Below, piece after piece: positions 1 through 9,765 of a DNA stretch of 64,000 bases (positions are counted from its first letter, which is position 1; each line of letters opens with the position of its first letter). The notes beneath the pieces are model-generated. The model did not search any database and had not been told where the DNA came from. It worked only from the letters and a program-made list of their open reading frames with translations. Source of the stretch: Candidatus Bathyarchaeota archaeon (GTDB taxonomy: Archaea > Thermoproteota > Bathyarchaeia > TCS64); the NCBI GenBank assembly GCA_030739585.1, contig JASLYX010000007.1, forward strand, positions 1 through 64,000. Direction: 5' to 3'. The translations under genes were made by a program, and so were the position numbers.

Positions 1-115
1 GATTATGGGTAATTCCGTAGTTGGTGAGGACCTCCCTGGGCTCGTTTAGAGCCTTCAGTGTGACTCTGATGTCCATGTGCTCCATGCCCGGTCGGAGATC
101 TACTATCTTTACCAT
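1..115 (-). CDS. OB-fold single-stranded DNA-binding protein, N-terminal fragment
   Basis: Only the first 38 codons are inside the window; the gene continues to the left. It reads MVKIVDLRPGMEHMDIRVTL, followed by ALNEPREVLTNYG. This is the usual opening of archaeal RPA/SSB-type OB-fold proteins: a K-I-x-D-L-x-P-G-M turn, a beta strand, then an E-P-R-E-V strand. Such proteins coat single-stranded DNA during replication and repair. The ATG at 115 fits the family N-terminus. Another ATG slightly upstream is out of frame. The gene is divergent from the transporter gene at 341. With so little sequence the exact SSB subgroup cannot be given. Confidence 0.6.
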   Translation of the reverse strand, partial: MVKIVDLRPGMEHMDIRVTLKALNEPREVLTNYGITHN

Positions 116-340
116 AGTATCATTTCCACGTAGGATGGAGGGAATAAAAAAGTTGATGGGCGTAACAAATGAGATTCATTCACCTTCACGCGCGATTAAC
201 GGTTTTTAAGCTCTGAACCGCATTTAACCTCTTTTTGTCCCATAATTATAGGACTAAACTACGGAATATTATAGTTAATACTAGAATTGTTAAATACATT
301 AGTTGTGTCTTTAACATAACACAAGTAAAGAGAGATCGAT

Positions 341-844
341 ATGAGTATAACTAAGTTAACAACGAAAGAGATAGCCGCTATTGCAGTGATGGGTGCTCTA
401 GCCACCATTGCCACGAGCATGTTCGCGTACCCCATACCTGCTACCTCAGGGTACTTTAACTTCGGGGATGCCATCGTCATGACCACAGCCCTCATCTTTG
501 GGCCTGTCGTTGGTGCCCTTGCAGGGGGGCTAGGTTCCGGCTTAGCAGACTTTTTGGGAGGCTGGTATAACTGGGTGATCTTCACTACTGTAATTAAAGG
601 GGCAGAAGGGTATGTCGCTGGGAAAATAGCCGGGGACTCCAAGGATAGGACTCTCAACAAGACTATTATAGCATGGGTCGTGGGGGCCCTTGTTATGGTC
701 ACTGGTTACTTCATCGTCCAAGTATTCATGTACGGTTTCGGGGCAGCCTTATTAGAGGTCCCATTCAACCTAGTCCAGATGACTGTCGCGGGCGTAGTTG
801 GAGTCCCAATCTCTATCGCAGTGAAAGATCGCCTGAGCCTCTAG
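341..844 (+). CDS. ECF transporter S component (substrate-binding membrane subunit)
   Basis: A 167-residue, very hydrophobic protein with about five to six membrane spans. The segment GYFNFGDAIVMTTALIFGP, followed by a glycine-rich GALAGGLGSGLADFLGGW stretch near residues 65-82, is characteristic of the DUF1393-like ECF S components. These bind a vitamin or related small molecule and work with an ECF energizing module (two ATPases plus a T subunit). No energizing module is nearby, so it presumably shares a common one encoded elsewhere (inference). The substrate cannot be read from the sequence. A TATA-like TTAAATAC lies at 291-298 and a weak purine-rich AGAGAGAT just before the ATG. Confidence 0.8.
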   Translation: MSITKLTTKEIAAIAVMGALATIATSMFAYPIPATSGYFNFGDAIVMTTALIFGPVVGALAGGLGSGLADFLGGWYNWVIFTTVIKGAEGYVAGKIAGDSKDRTLNKTIIAWVVGALVMVTGYFIVQVFMYGFGAALLEVPFNLVQMTVAGVVGVPISIAVKDRLSL

Positions 845-1387
845 TAACAAGCCACCATATTTTCTATATCTCAGGCGCGATGAAAATGGATGAATACCCG
901 TTTTTTTATGCATTTTCCATCTATTCCAGACTACCCTAGTTGAGGTAGAAATGATATTACAAGATCAGCTAGAGTATTTGTAATCGGTCAAGGAGTTCGC
1001 TATATTACTATGGTTCTAGGTTAATCAGTATCCGAGGTTTTAGCTATCAGTGAGTCATATCTTCATGCGCGATGGCGTGATCCATCGCGCTCGCGATTCA
1101 TATTCTTATCGTCTAAACTGAAATCTGCGTGAACGTATTCATGAAAGTAGAGGGTTCCTATTTTTTGACTCATAATTATGTGACAAAAAAGGGAGGTTTT
1201 GATTCATAAGAGACCAGAAAACGTCCAGTAGATTCTTCAAAATCAAATGAGGATTTATTCTCTAAAGCTATCTAAAAATTAAATCTTGTTTCACGTATTT
1301 TTGCTCATTTGAGCTGATGTTCTCGTTGGGCGCATCTGAATAATTTTCTGAGAAACCCTTTTAGAGAACTCCGTTTCACCTAGCCCC
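845..1387. other. Intergenic region, 543 bases
   Basis: No convincing gene in either strand. It is A+T-rich except for a perfect hairpin at 1067-1090. The last 60 bases should hold the ilvD promoter; no strong Shine-Dalgarno precedes the ilvD ATG, so that message may be leaderless. Confidence 0.5.
1067..1090. repeat. Perfect 9-bp G+C-rich inverted repeat
   Basis: GCGCGATGG (1067-1075) and CCATCGCGC (1082-1090) are exact reverse complements with a 6-base loop CGTGAT. It stands out in an A+T-rich spacer between the ECF gene and ilvD. There is no T-run directly after it, so a simple terminator is not obvious. It could be a protein-binding site or an RNA hairpin. Confidence 0.6.
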
Positions 1388-3109
1388 ATGGGTTCTGCAA
1401 TTATAGAGGAAGTTCTATCTCAATCCGGGTCGTCTAATACACGGGCTAGGAGTTCTAAGGTCTTTGACGGGGTAGAGAGAAGTGTACATCGAAGCCTTCT
1501 AAAGGGGATGGGACTGACTGACAGTGATATAGCTAAGCCCCTTATAGCCGTGGTGAACTCGTGGAATGAGATCGTCCCCGGCCATATACATCTGGCCAGC
1601 CTCGCTGAGCACGTAAAAAAGGGAATAATTGAGGCCGGCGGGACACCCCTCGAGTTCAACACCATTGGCGTCTGCGATGGCATTGCAATGGGCCATGAGG
1701 GTATGAGGATGAGCCTTCCTAGCCGAGAGATCATCGCTGACTCAGTGGAAATCATGGTGGAGAGCCATGGCTTTGACGCGATGGTCTGCTTGACCACCTG
1801 TGATAAGATCGACCCCGGGATGATGATGGCCGCAGCAAGGATTAATATCCCCACCATTTTTGTCCTCGGGGGCCCAATGGAACCGGGATGTCCCACGTGG
1901 GGCAAGTTTGAGGGGCAGACCATCACTGTTCAGGAAATGTTCAAAGTGCCTGCACTAGTGATGTCGGGAGAAATTTCCAAGGAGGAAGCTAAGTACCTGG
2001 AGGACATCTGCTGTTCTGGAGCAGGAGCATGCGGTGGCATGTTTACTGCCAATTCTATGCAGTGCCTCATCGAGGCCATTGGTATGACACTCCCCTACAT
2101 GGCCTCGGCCCCCTCAATGGGAGCCCATAGAATTAGGCTCGCCCACGAATCTGGCAAGAGGATCATGAAACTCCTCGAGGACGGGCTGAAGCCTAGTGAC
2201 ATCCTCACAGAAGCTGCCTTCAAAAACGCAATAGCCGTGGATATGGCCATGGGTGGCTCCACTAATACTGTTCTCCACCTCACAGCTATTGCCCACGAGG
2301 TCGGGATAGAACTGGACTTGGACCTCTTCGACGAAATAAGCAGGGGCACTCCCCATCTTTGCAATATGGCCCCGGCTGGCCCTCATAAAATCTGTGATCT
2401 ACACGATGCCGGTGGGATCCCTGCCGTTATCAAAGAGCTGAGGGAAAGAGTTGATAGGAACGCCATTACAGTTCAGGGCCCTCTGTCTGAGCGACTCGTG
2501 CAGGCCAAAACCATTAATTCCGCAATAATTCACTCTGTCACTGATCCCGTGCACCCTGAAGGGGGAATAGCAGTTCTCAAAGGCACTCTCGCCCCAGACG
2601 CTTCCGTTGCTAAAGTTGTGGCCATGAGCCCTAAAATGATGGAGTTCCAAGGGACCGCCAAGGTTTACGATAGGGAAGAAGACGCAGTGGAGGCGATCCA
2701 CAGGAGGGATGTTGGTCCAGGGAGCGTCGTGGTAATCCGCTATGAAGGACCCAAAGGAGGCCCTGGAATGCGGGAAATGCTCGTCGCTACCAGCACCATT
2801 GTAGGATACGGCCTTGAGGAGAGCGTTGCACTACTCACAGATGGCCGATTCTCTGGGGCTACGGCTGGTCCGTGCATCGGTCACGTCTCCCCAGAGGCGT
2901 CTGCCGGGGGACCCATTGCGCTCGTCGAGGACGGAGACAGGATAACCATCAACGTCCCCCTGCGAAGGATAGATCTTAACGTCCCAGCGGATGAGCTGGA
3001 AGCCCGGAGGAAAAACTGGACGCCGAAACAACCCGTGGTGAAAAAAGGCTATCTCGCGAGATATGCGAAAATGGTCTCATCGGCAGATAAGGGAGCTATC
3101 CTTAGTTAG
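1388..3109 (+). CDS. ilvD: Dihydroxy-acid dehydratase
   Basis: 573 residues, full length for IlvD. It converts 2,3-dihydroxy-isovalerate and 2,3-dihydroxy-3-methylvalerate to the 2-oxo acids in valine and isoleucine synthesis. Landmarks in order: [16 protein letters not shown] near 18-32, [11 protein letters not shown] at 96-106, [10 protein letters not shown] at 136-145 (cluster Cys138), [17 protein letters not shown] at 208-224 (cluster Cys215), then [10 protein letters not shown] and DGRFSG in the C-terminal barrel. Where [2Fe-2S] dehydratases carry a third cysteine (PCN), this protein has PGH at about 64-66, like the oxygen-sensitive E. coli enzyme, which suggests a [4Fe-4S] enzyme. Sugar-acid dehydratases are relatives, but motifs and length favour IlvD. 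It is a lone branched-chain gene here. Confidence 0.93.
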   Translation: MGSAIIEEVLSQSGSSNTRARSSKVFDGVERSVHRSLLKGMGLTDSDIAKPLIAVVNSWNEIVPGHIHLASLAEHVKKGIIEAGGTPLEFNTIGVCDGIAMGHEGMRMSLPSREIIADSVEIMVESHGFDAMVCLTTCDKIDPGMMMAAARINIPTIFVLGGPMEPGCPTWGKFEGQTITVQEMFKVPALVMSGEISKEEAKYLEDICCSGAGACGGMFTANSMQCLIEAIGMTLPYMASAPSMGAHRIRLAHESGKRIMKLLEDGLKPSDILTEAAFKNAIAVDMAMGGSTNTVLHLTAIAHEVGIELDLDLFDEISRGTPHLCNMAPAGPHKICDLHDAGGIPAVIKELRERVDRNAITVQGPLSERLVQAKTINSAIIHSVTDPVHPEGGIAVLKGTLAPDASVAKVVAMSPKMMEFQGTAKVYDREEDAVEAIHRRDVGPGSVVVIRYEGPKGGPGMREMLVATSTIVGYGLEESVALLTDGRFSGATAGPCIGHVSPEASAGGPIALVEDGDRITINVPLRRIDLNVPADELEARRKNWTPKQPVVKKGYLARYAKMVSSADKGAILS

Positions 3110-3193
3110 ATGGCCTTTAAAATTAATTCTTTTCTCCTTGGATGATCTCAAATAGGATCAATGTAACAGAGAGATGCGACTGCTGCTAGACAC

Positions 3194-4384
3194 ATGAGGC
3201 GTTTAATGTCAGACATTTCAGGAAAGAGGAGCCTTCGGGGAGTAATTGCTGTATGTTTTACAATATTCTTCATCGATGCCGCGAACGGCTTCAATGTTCC
3301 TCTTTACCCTTTCTTCGCCCGGAGCCTCGGCGCTTCAATGGCGCTAATCGGGGCGCTGGCATCAACAACAGGACTCACCACGGTCCTGCTCTCGATCCCG
3401 TTAGGCTCAATATCCGACCGCCTAGGGAGGAAGAGACTTATGTTGTTTGGTATAGCATGCACAATAATTGCGCCTCTCCTTTATAGTCTCGCATTGGAGC
3501 CCCTCCACTTGCTCCCAGCAAGGGTGATACTGGGAATCGCGCGAGGCTCGACGTTCACCATAGGCTTTGTCTACGTCACTGAGATTGCCCCTCGGGGCAA
3601 GAGGGGCTTGGCTCAAGGGCTATACCTCACGTCGATGGGTTCCGGGTTCACCGTAGGCCCCCTGCTTGGGGGCATGGCCGCCAAGACGATTGGTTACTCC
3701 CAAGCGTTCTTCATTAGCGCAGGATTAGCAATATGTGGTTTCGTTGCTCTTCTCTTTGCCCCAGAAAAGAAAGGTGTTTCCGCGAACGAGACGGGTAACC
3801 TTTTCTCTGGATTCATGGGGCTTATTAGAAATCCCAGTCTCCTCGCTGCGGGGATCGCAAATTTCTTCAACTCCACAATATTCAACACAATTATGGTCTT
3901 TTTCCCCCTTTACGGAATATCTATCGGGCTTGATGAGTCCCAAGTAGGCATGGCACTCACAGTGCGGGGACTCGCTTCAACTGCTACAAGAATCCCGACG
4001 GGGTTGGCGATTTCACGGCTGGGGGCGCTAAGAATGATGACTCTGGGGCTAGGAGCTTCAGCACTCATGATCCTAGCCCTCCCAGAATTCAACACCTTGG
4101 TAATACTGAGCGCTCTTCTCGGGATGCAGGGGATAGCATATGGTATCTATCTAACATCAGCAAACACGTATGTCACAGAGGAGGCCCCCTCGGGTATGGC
4201 GGGAGCCTCAATGGGGGTCTTCTCGACATTCTCAAACATCAGTGGGATCGTCAGCCCAATAATATTGGGGTCAGTGGCCGAGGCTTTTGGGATTGGAGCT
4301 ACCTTTAAGCTCTCCTTTATCCTATCTATGGTGGGGTTTGTTATACTAACCTTCTTCTCAAGGAGGAGAGCACGATCTCCTTAA
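3194..4384 (+). CDS. Major facilitator superfamily transporter
   Basis: 396 residues with twelve predicted membrane spans in two six-helix halves. Between spans 2 and 3 it carries the MFS motif A, GSISDRLGRKR at 71-81. A PRGKRGLAQG-type loop follows span 4, and GLAISRLGALRMM is the weaker repeat of motif A in the second half. The overall look is of the drug/metabolite:H+ antiporter-like MFS proteins, but the substrate is unknown. An in-frame ATG four codons later (3206) is an alternative start. It precedes kynureninase by 38 bases in the same direction, so co-transcription and transport of an aromatic amino-acid metabolite are possible (inference). Confidence 0.82.
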   Translation: MRRLMSDISGKRSLRGVIAVCFTIFFIDAANGFNVPLYPFFARSLGASMALIGALASTTGLTTVLLSIPLGSISDRLGRKRLMLFGIACTIIAPLLYSLALEPLHLLPARVILGIARGSTFTIGFVYVTEIAPRGKRGLAQGLYLTSMGSGFTVGPLLGGMAAKTIGYSQAFFISAGLAICGFVALLFAPEKKGVSANETGNLFSGFMGLIRNPSLLAAGIANFFNSTIFNTIMVFFPLYGISIGLDESQVGMALTVRGLASTATRIPTGLAISRLGALRMMTLGLGASALMILALPEFNTLVILSALLGMQGIAYGIYLTSANTYVTEEAPSGMAGASMGVFSTFSNISGIVSPIILGSVAEAFGIGATFKLSFILSMVGFVILTFFSRRRARSP

Positions 4385-4422
4385 AACCACTCAAGAAGGG
4401 ATATTCGTCGGAGCTTTCGTTT

Positions 4423-5706
4423 ATGAATTTCAAGTTAGGAAGGGAATTTGCGCTCCAGCTTGACGCCGAAGACCCCCTCTCAACATTCAAAGAGAGATTC
4501 TACCATCTCCCAGGGAAAATCTACATGGATGGCAATTCCTTAGGGCTCATTTCCAAAGATGCTGAGGCGAGTCTAATGTCGATCATTGATGAATGGAAGA
4601 CCCTTGGGATCGGGGGCTGGGGCGGAGGTGAGATACCTTGGATTAATTACGCCAAGAGACTGGGAGAGATGCAGGCGACAATGGTTGGTGCAAATCCCGG
4701 AGAGATTGTTGTTTGTGGTGGGACAACGGTGAATCTTCACGCCTTGGTGGCCACATTCTACGAGCCTAAGGGTGAGAGGCGAAAGATCCTAGCGGACGAA
4801 CTTAACTTTCCCAGCGACCTCTATGCTTTGGCCTCCCAGATCAAACTAAGAAGAGGTGACCCTTCCAAGGACCTTATACTTGTAGAGAGCCGAGATGGGC
4901 GGATCATTGAAGAAGATGATATAGTTGATGCGATGACTGATGAAGTCGCTCTTATTCTCTTACCCGGCGTCTATTATAAGAGCGGCCAGCTCCTTGACAT
5001 GGAAAGGCTCACCAGGGAAGCTAATATTCGGGGAATACCCATTGGCTTTGACTGCAGCCATTCCGTCGGAGTAGTCCCGCATAAATTCAACGAGTGGGGT
5101 GTCGACTTTGCATTTTATTGTAACTACAAGTATATGAACGGAGGCCCTGGCTCCACTGGGAGTATATATGTTAACAGCCGCCATTTCGGAAAGACCCCGG
5201 GACTAGCGGGCTGGTTTGGGAACAACCAGGCTACCATGTTTAATATGTCTAACAAATTTGATCCCGCCGAGGACGCGAGCGCCTGGCAGATCGGGACCAC
5301 AACAATGTTAAGCACTGCCCCCCTGATGGGTGCGATTAGTATGATCAACGAGGCGGGGATCAATAGAATACGAAGGAAATCCACGAAGATAACCTCCTAC
5401 TTGATTCATCTAATTGACGAGACCCTTAGCCAGATTCCCTACGGCTTCTCCGTCGGGACACCTAGGAAACACGATAGGCGGGGCGGCCACGTCGGTGTGG
5501 AACACTCAGATGCGTGGAGGGTTTCAGAGGCCCTAAAGGCTCGAGGTGTGATACCAGACTTCAGACCTCCTAACGTGATACGGCTTGCCCCTATCCCACT
5601 ATACACAAGCTATCTGGAGGTATGGAACGTGGTTCAGCATCTTAAGGACGTCATCGATAATGGAGAACAAGAAGCTTTCTCTCACGAAAAGAGCATGGTC
5701 ACCTAA
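4423..5706 (+). CDS. kynU: Kynureninase (PLP-dependent)
   Basis: 427 residues, the normal size for kynureninase, which hydrolyses L-kynurenine (or 3-hydroxykynurenine) to anthranilate and alanine. Fold type I PLP features are clear: YMDGNSLG at 34-41 near the N-terminus, FDCSHSVG at 209-216 with Asp210 for the pyridine nitrogen, and the Schiff-base lysine Lys236 in NYKYMNGGPGS. The C-terminal half has the RGGHVGVEH and FRPPNVIRLAP stretches typical of KynU. No other kynurenine-pathway gene is in the window, so the source of kynurenine is unclear. The MFS gene just upstream may be functionally linked. Confidence 0.88.
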   Translation: MNFKLGREFALQLDAEDPLSTFKERFYHLPGKIYMDGNSLGLISKDAEASLMSIIDEWKTLGIGGWGGGEIPWINYAKRLGEMQATMVGANPGEIVVCGGTTVNLHALVATFYEPKGERRKILADELNFPSDLYALASQIKLRRGDPSKDLILVESRDGRIIEEDDIVDAMTDEVALILLPGVYYKSGQLLDMERLTREANIRGIPIGFDCSHSVGVVPHKFNEWGVDFAFYCNYKYMNGGPGSTGSIYVNSRHFGKTPGLAGWFGNNQATMFNMSNKFDPAEDASAWQIGTTTMLSTAPLMGAISMINEAGINRIRRKSTKITSYLIHLIDETLSQIPYGFSVGTPRKHDRRGGHVGVEHSDAWRVSEALKARGVIPDFRPPNVIRLAPIPLYTSYLEVWNVVQHLKDVIDNGEQEAFSHEKSMVT

Positions 5707-5915
5707 GAGAGGATTCTATGGTTTTAAGAGACCGGCGCTCCCAAACAATAATTTAAAAGACATTTATTCTAGTCATGAATTATTAACCTGATACTCATCA
5801 ATATGATTCAAAACCCCCTTTTAGTCTCAAAAGTATGGGACAAAAATAACTCCAAGGGTCTTTTGAGAAATAGTTTTTATTTGGCACCTATAGATAAGAC
5901 TGGCTGGGCTCATAT

Positions 5916-8780
5916 TTGACCGAGAAAAACGCCTTCTCGATACTCTGCAGACCGGTTCGGAGGCTTCTTGAAAAAAAGGGATTCCAGAAGCCCACGGAGC
6001 CTCAAAAACTCCTAATTCCCAAGATCCTCAAGGGTGGTCATGTCCTCCTCATTAGCCCTACCGCTACAGGGAAAACCGAGGCGGCAATGCTCCCCGTCCT
6101 CCATAAATATCTGATGGCGGAGCGCAAGCCAGGCATCAGCATCATTTATGTCACCCCTCTCAGGGCCCTCAACAGGGACATATTAAACCGCATGACATAC
6201 TGGTGCAGCAGTCTTGACATCCGCCTCGCGGTCCGTCATGGGGACACCTCCACTAGGGAACGGAATTACCAACGACAAAGTCCACCAGAGATGCTCATTA
6301 CCACCCCTGAGACCCTCCAGGCCATCCTCAGTGGTCGCATCCTCAGGAAATACCTAAAAGCTGTCCGATGGGTTGTAATCGACGAAATCCACGAACTCGC
6401 CGATAATAAGCGGGGCAGCCAACTCAGTATCGCGCTGGAGCGCATCAGGGAGCTCGCCGATGAAGAATTCCAGATGATAGGCCTGAGTGCCACCATCGGG
6501 AGCCCAGACAAAGTGGCCCAGTTCCTTGTAGGCAACGACCGTGAGGTGGAGACCATCCAGGTCTCTGCGTTCAGAAATACCCAACTTGAGATTGTCTACC
6601 CCGAGCCTGGGCCAAAAGACTATGATCTTGCTAGAGACCTATTCACCCATCCCGAGGTCGCCGCCCGTTTAAAGATTATGAGGGACCTCATCGAAGGCCA
6701 CGAAACTACGCTTGTATTCACAAACACCCGGAGCACCTCGGAGCTCATAACAAGCCGATTCAACGTCTGGGACATGGACTTCCCCCTCAGCATTCACCAC
6801 GGCAGCCTTGCCAAAACTACTCGTATCGCAGCCGAGACAGGGCTCAGACAAGGGGATCTCAAGACTGTGGTCTGCACATCTAGCCTCGAGTTGGGCATTG
6901 ACATAGGTCATATCGACCTCGTTATCCAGTACAACAGCCCCCGTCAGGTCACCCGCCTTCTCCAACGGGTCGGGCGGAGTGGCCACAGCATCGGAGATCT
7001 GGCCAAGGGCGTTATAATTGCTATGAACAGCGAGGACTGCCTCGAGTCCATGGTAATCTGCCGTAGGGGACTCCAGGAGATCATGGAGCCCCTAATTGTC
7101 CCCGATAAACCTTATGACGTTGTGGTAAACCAGATCGTTGCAGAGTTTATGTCTCGAAGCCGAATTTACTTCTTGCAAGCCAAGAATCTTTTCAGCAAGG
7201 CCTACCCATTCAAAGACATTACTGAAAAGGAGATCCAGTTCGTCGCCCAATACATGCACAACCGATTCCCCCGGATGGCATGGGTCAGCGAGGTGGATGA
7301 AGTTATAATCCGGCCCAAGGGTAAACGGAAGACAATTTACCGCTACTTTTTTGATAACCTCAGTATGATACCCGACGAGAAAACATACCTCGTAATCGAC
7401 ACCGCTGAAGAAGCTCCAGTTGGCATTCTCCAAGAAGCCTTCGTTGCAGAGTACGCTAAGCCCGGGGTGAAATTCGTGATCAGGGGGCGCCCCTGGAAGA
7501 TACTTAACATTCAAAATGACAAGATCTACGTCCGTGCTGAAGAAGACCCTACTGGCGCCATCCCCAGCTGGGTAGGTGAAGAGATTCCTGTCCCCCTAGA
7601 AATAGCTCTAGAAGTGGGAAAGATTAAAGCAAGAGTCGAGGAGAGACTCCTCAGAGGCAGTTCTACAAAACAAATCGCAGATGAGCTAAATATAGAGTAT
7701 CCAGCCAAATCAGATACCATAGAAAAGGCTATCTCAGAGATTGTTGAGCAGGTAGAACTTGACTACCCCGTTCCTACCAACAAAAGGATCGTTGTAGAGG
7801 ACTGGGGGGACAATGTCATAGTTCACGCTAACTTCGGCACTCTCGTTAATAGGACACTTGCCCGGCTTCTCGGCCACATCATTTCTGAGAAGACGGGCTA
7901 TCCTGTAGGAGTCCAGCAGGAGACCTACACTGTAGTCATCCAGACGGTAGGAGCCGTGGACTCAAACTACGTCGCGAAGATTCTCACCAGCCTGTATGAG
8001 GTCGACCTTGAGAAGATTATGAAGAACGCCGTAGCCAAGACAGGCGTCTTCAAGCGCCGCCTCATTAACGTCGCCCGGAAATCCGGCGCCCTTAGTAAGT
8101 ACGCCAACTTTAGCAACATCACTCTAGACCGTCTCATGAAAAGCTTCGAGAGTACATGTATCTATGAGGAGGCTATGAAGGACACTGCGCGGAAGGATCT
8201 TGACCTCCAAGCCACTATCACGATCATCAATGAGATCGGTGAGGGGAAGATTGAGGTAGCTCTTATTGATAACGGGGGGCAGATAACTCCCATGGCCGAG
8301 ATGGTTGTGGATGGAATGAGTATGAGGGCTGACATTGTGCCGCCAGACAAGATCACCCGAATTATAGTCGAGTCTGCCAAAGCACGTATCCTCAACGAGA
8401 CGAGGACTTTCGCATGTCTCACCAAGAGGGACCATGTTAAGACCCACAGGATCAAAGAACTCCCGAAATCGATCGAGTGTCCACAATGTGGCTCCACTGA
8501 GCTCGGAGTTTTTGATCGGAATATCGACGAGGTCTATCAAGAACTCGGGAAAGATAAGTTCGTTGAAAAAAGAGCCGGGGAACGATGGTGGGAGAGGGGA
8601 AAAGACGCCTCCAAGCTTGTATCAATGTATGGTAGGAGGGGCGCGATAGTAGCTACTGCGAAACGGGTTGACTTATCCGAAGCTTGGGATCTCCTAGCCG
8701 AGATCGATGATGAATCCGATGAGTTCTACGAAAGAGTTGTTGATGCCGAAAGAAATGCCCTAAAGAGGGGCTTCCATTAG
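5916..8780 (+). CDS. lhr: Lhr-type superfamily 2 DNA/RNA helicase
   Basis: 954 residues starting at a TTG. Helicase core motifs: SPTATGKTEA (motif I, 48-57), TPLRALNRD (Ia, about 80-88), DEIHE (II, 156-160), SAT (III, 191-193), TSSLELGIDIG (V) and QRVGRSGH (VI, about residue 350). These are followed by the long winged-helix and Lhr-specific domain characteristic of archaeal and bacterial Lhr, a 3'-5' helicase that unwinds forked DNA and RNA:DNA hybrids in repair. The C-terminus has an extra segment with a CPQC pair and a region rich in charged residues. No partner nuclease is adjacent. The 209-base spacer before it holds no gene. Confidence 0.88.
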   Translation: MTEKNAFSILCRPVRRLLEKKGFQKPTEPQKLLIPKILKGGHVLLISPTATGKTEAAMLPVLHKYLMAERKPGISIIYVTPLRALNRDILNRMTYWCSSLDIRLAVRHGDTSTRERNYQRQSPPEMLITTPETLQAILSGRILRKYLKAVRWVVIDEIHELADNKRGSQLSIALERIRELADEEFQMIGLSATIGSPDKVAQFLVGNDREVETIQVSAFRNTQLEIVYPEPGPKDYDLARDLFTHPEVAARLKIMRDLIEGHETTLVFTNTRSTSELITSRFNVWDMDFPLSIHHGSLAKTTRIAAETGLRQGDLKTVVCTSSLELGIDIGHIDLVIQYNSPRQVTRLLQRVGRSGHSIGDLAKGVIIAMNSEDCLESMVICRRGLQEIMEPLIVPDKPYDVVVNQIVAEFMSRSRIYFLQAKNLFSKAYPFKDITEKEIQFVAQYMHNRFPRMAWVSEVDEVIIRPKGKRKTIYRYFFDNLSMIPDEKTYLVIDTAEEAPVGILQEAFVAEYAKPGVKFVIRGRPWKILNIQNDKIYVRAEEDPTGAIPSWVGEEIPVPLEIALEVGKIKARVEERLLRGSSTKQIADELNIEYPAKSDTIEKAISEIVEQVELDYPVPTNKRIVVEDWGDNVIVHANFGTLVNRTLARLLGHIISEKTGYPVGVQQETYTVVIQTVGAVDSNYVAKILTSLYEVDLEKIMKNAVAKTGVFKRRLINVARKSGALSKYANFSNITLDRLMKSFESTCIYEEAMKDTARKDLDLQATITIINEIGEGKIEVALIDNGGQITPMAEMVVDGMSMRADIVPPDKITRIIVESAKARILNETRTFACLTKRDHVKTHRIKELPKSIECPQCGSTELGVFDRNIDEVYQELGKDKFVEKRAGERWWERGKDASKLVSMYGRRGAIVATAKRVDLSEAWDLLAEIDDESDEFYERVVDAERNALKRGFH

Positions 8781-9107
8781 ATATTACTGGAACCAAGGGT
8801 AAAGTCCCAAATCCCCCCGATTACATTAAGAGGATCAAAATCGGGAAGATCACCTGGTATATCTCCTTGGGAAATATTTTATCCGCATCAAAGGAGATTT
8901 GGCGAAATCACTGAAATTGAAGCCTCAACGCGCGACTATGAGGACAGGAGGGAACTCGGTGAATTGGCAGAAGGAAAAAAGCAGGATCCCTCTCAGATCA
9001 CTCATCTATTTTGGACTATCCGAAATTAAGCAGATAGTCCAGAAAATAGGGAAACCTGTGATCCATTTTAAAGTGGTCATAGAGATGGTCCAAAGGCGGC
9101 TAGGGAT
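8781..9107. other. Intergenic region between convergent lhr and rlmE, 327 bases
   Basis: No supported gene. Two short open frames run through it: one (codons from about 8779, ending KEIWRNH) has no start codon, and a 70-codon frame begins at a TTG at 8899 with the purine box too close to the start. Neither resembles a known family. The clearest structure is the perfect inverted repeat at 9012-9041. Confidence 0.4.
9012..9041. repeat. Inverted repeat with GGACTATC arms
   Basis: TGGACTATC (9012-9020) and GATAGTCCA (9033-9041) are perfect reverse complements with a 12-base spacer. The element lies between two converging genes, where it could terminate transcription, but it lacks a T-run. The same ATAGTC/GACTAT core recurs at 18910-19060. 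Confidence 0.55.
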
Positions 9108-9758
9108 CTAACACTCCTCTTTCTTGCGGTAACCCTCGGGCAACCTTCTAAACGGTTTGAGTCGGTGAGCCACCAGATATATTTCGGCGCTATGCTTCCT
9201 TGAGGCCTTTGGCTTCACAATTTTCACAAGTTCAAACATTTTCCTAACATCATTCACATACTTATCATGCTCTGATCCTTGAAACGTTTTTACCACAAGC
9301 CAGCCATCACCTCTGAGAAGCTCATTGGCGATAACAAGAACTATTCGAGCAAGATGGATCTGCCGAAAATGGTCCAGATCCCAATTTCCACTGACATCCG
9401 GAGCCATATCTGAGAGAATAACATCCACTCTACATTGAAAAAAATCATGGATTTCCTTGATAGTACCTTCGGAGGTAACATCTCCTACTAGACTGTTAAC
9501 ACCTAGAAGGCCACGATGATTGATCTCCTGGGGATCAACCCCCATTATCAAGCCTTTGTCCCCTATTGCTTCACTTGCAACCTGAAGCCATCCACCGGGT
9601 GCTGCACCTAAATCTAAGACATTTCTAGCATCTTTGAGGAATCCAAACCGCTCTTCAAGTTGGATCAGTTTGAAAGCCGCCCTCGAGAGATATCCCTCTT
9701 CTTTTGCCCTGAGGTGATAATATTCGTTCTTCCTCTCGCTAAGCCATCTCTTAGACAT
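9108..9758 (-). CDS. rlmE: 23S rRNA 2'-O-methyltransferase (FtsJ/RrmJ family)
   Basis: 216 residues from the ATG at 9758. An upstream in-frame start at 9782 would overlap trm1 by 17 bases. I prefer 9758 because a GGGAG lies upstream and the family starts at MSKRWLSERKNEYYHLRA. It methylates the ribose of a uridine in the peptidyl-transferase A loop (Um2552 in E. coli) using SAM. The SAM site is VLDLGAAPGGW at 47-57. The catalytic K-D-K-E tetrad is Lys30 (AAFK), Asp117 (SDMAPD), Lys157 (VVKTFQG) and Glu192 (AEIYLV). It sits directly downstream of trm1, probably in one transcript, giving a small RNA-modification operon. Confidence 0.92.
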   Translation of the reverse strand: MSKRWLSERKNEYYHLRAKEEGYLSRAAFKLIQLEERFGFLKDARNVLDLGAAPGGWLQVASEAIGDKGLIMGVDPQEINHRGLLGVNSLVGDVTSEGTIKEIHDFFQCRVDVILSDMAPDVSGNWDLDHFRQIHLARIVLVIANELLRGDGWLVVKTFQGSEHDKYVNDVRKMFELVKIVKPKASRKHSAEIYLVAHRLKPFRRLPEGYRKKEEC

Positions 9759-9765
9759 TAGTGCT

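Noticed and set aside
8899-9111. 70-codon frame from a TTG between lhr and rlmE
   Set aside because: The AGGAG box is almost adjacent to the TTG, no family resemblance, and it runs into the rlmE end on the other strand; likely chance.
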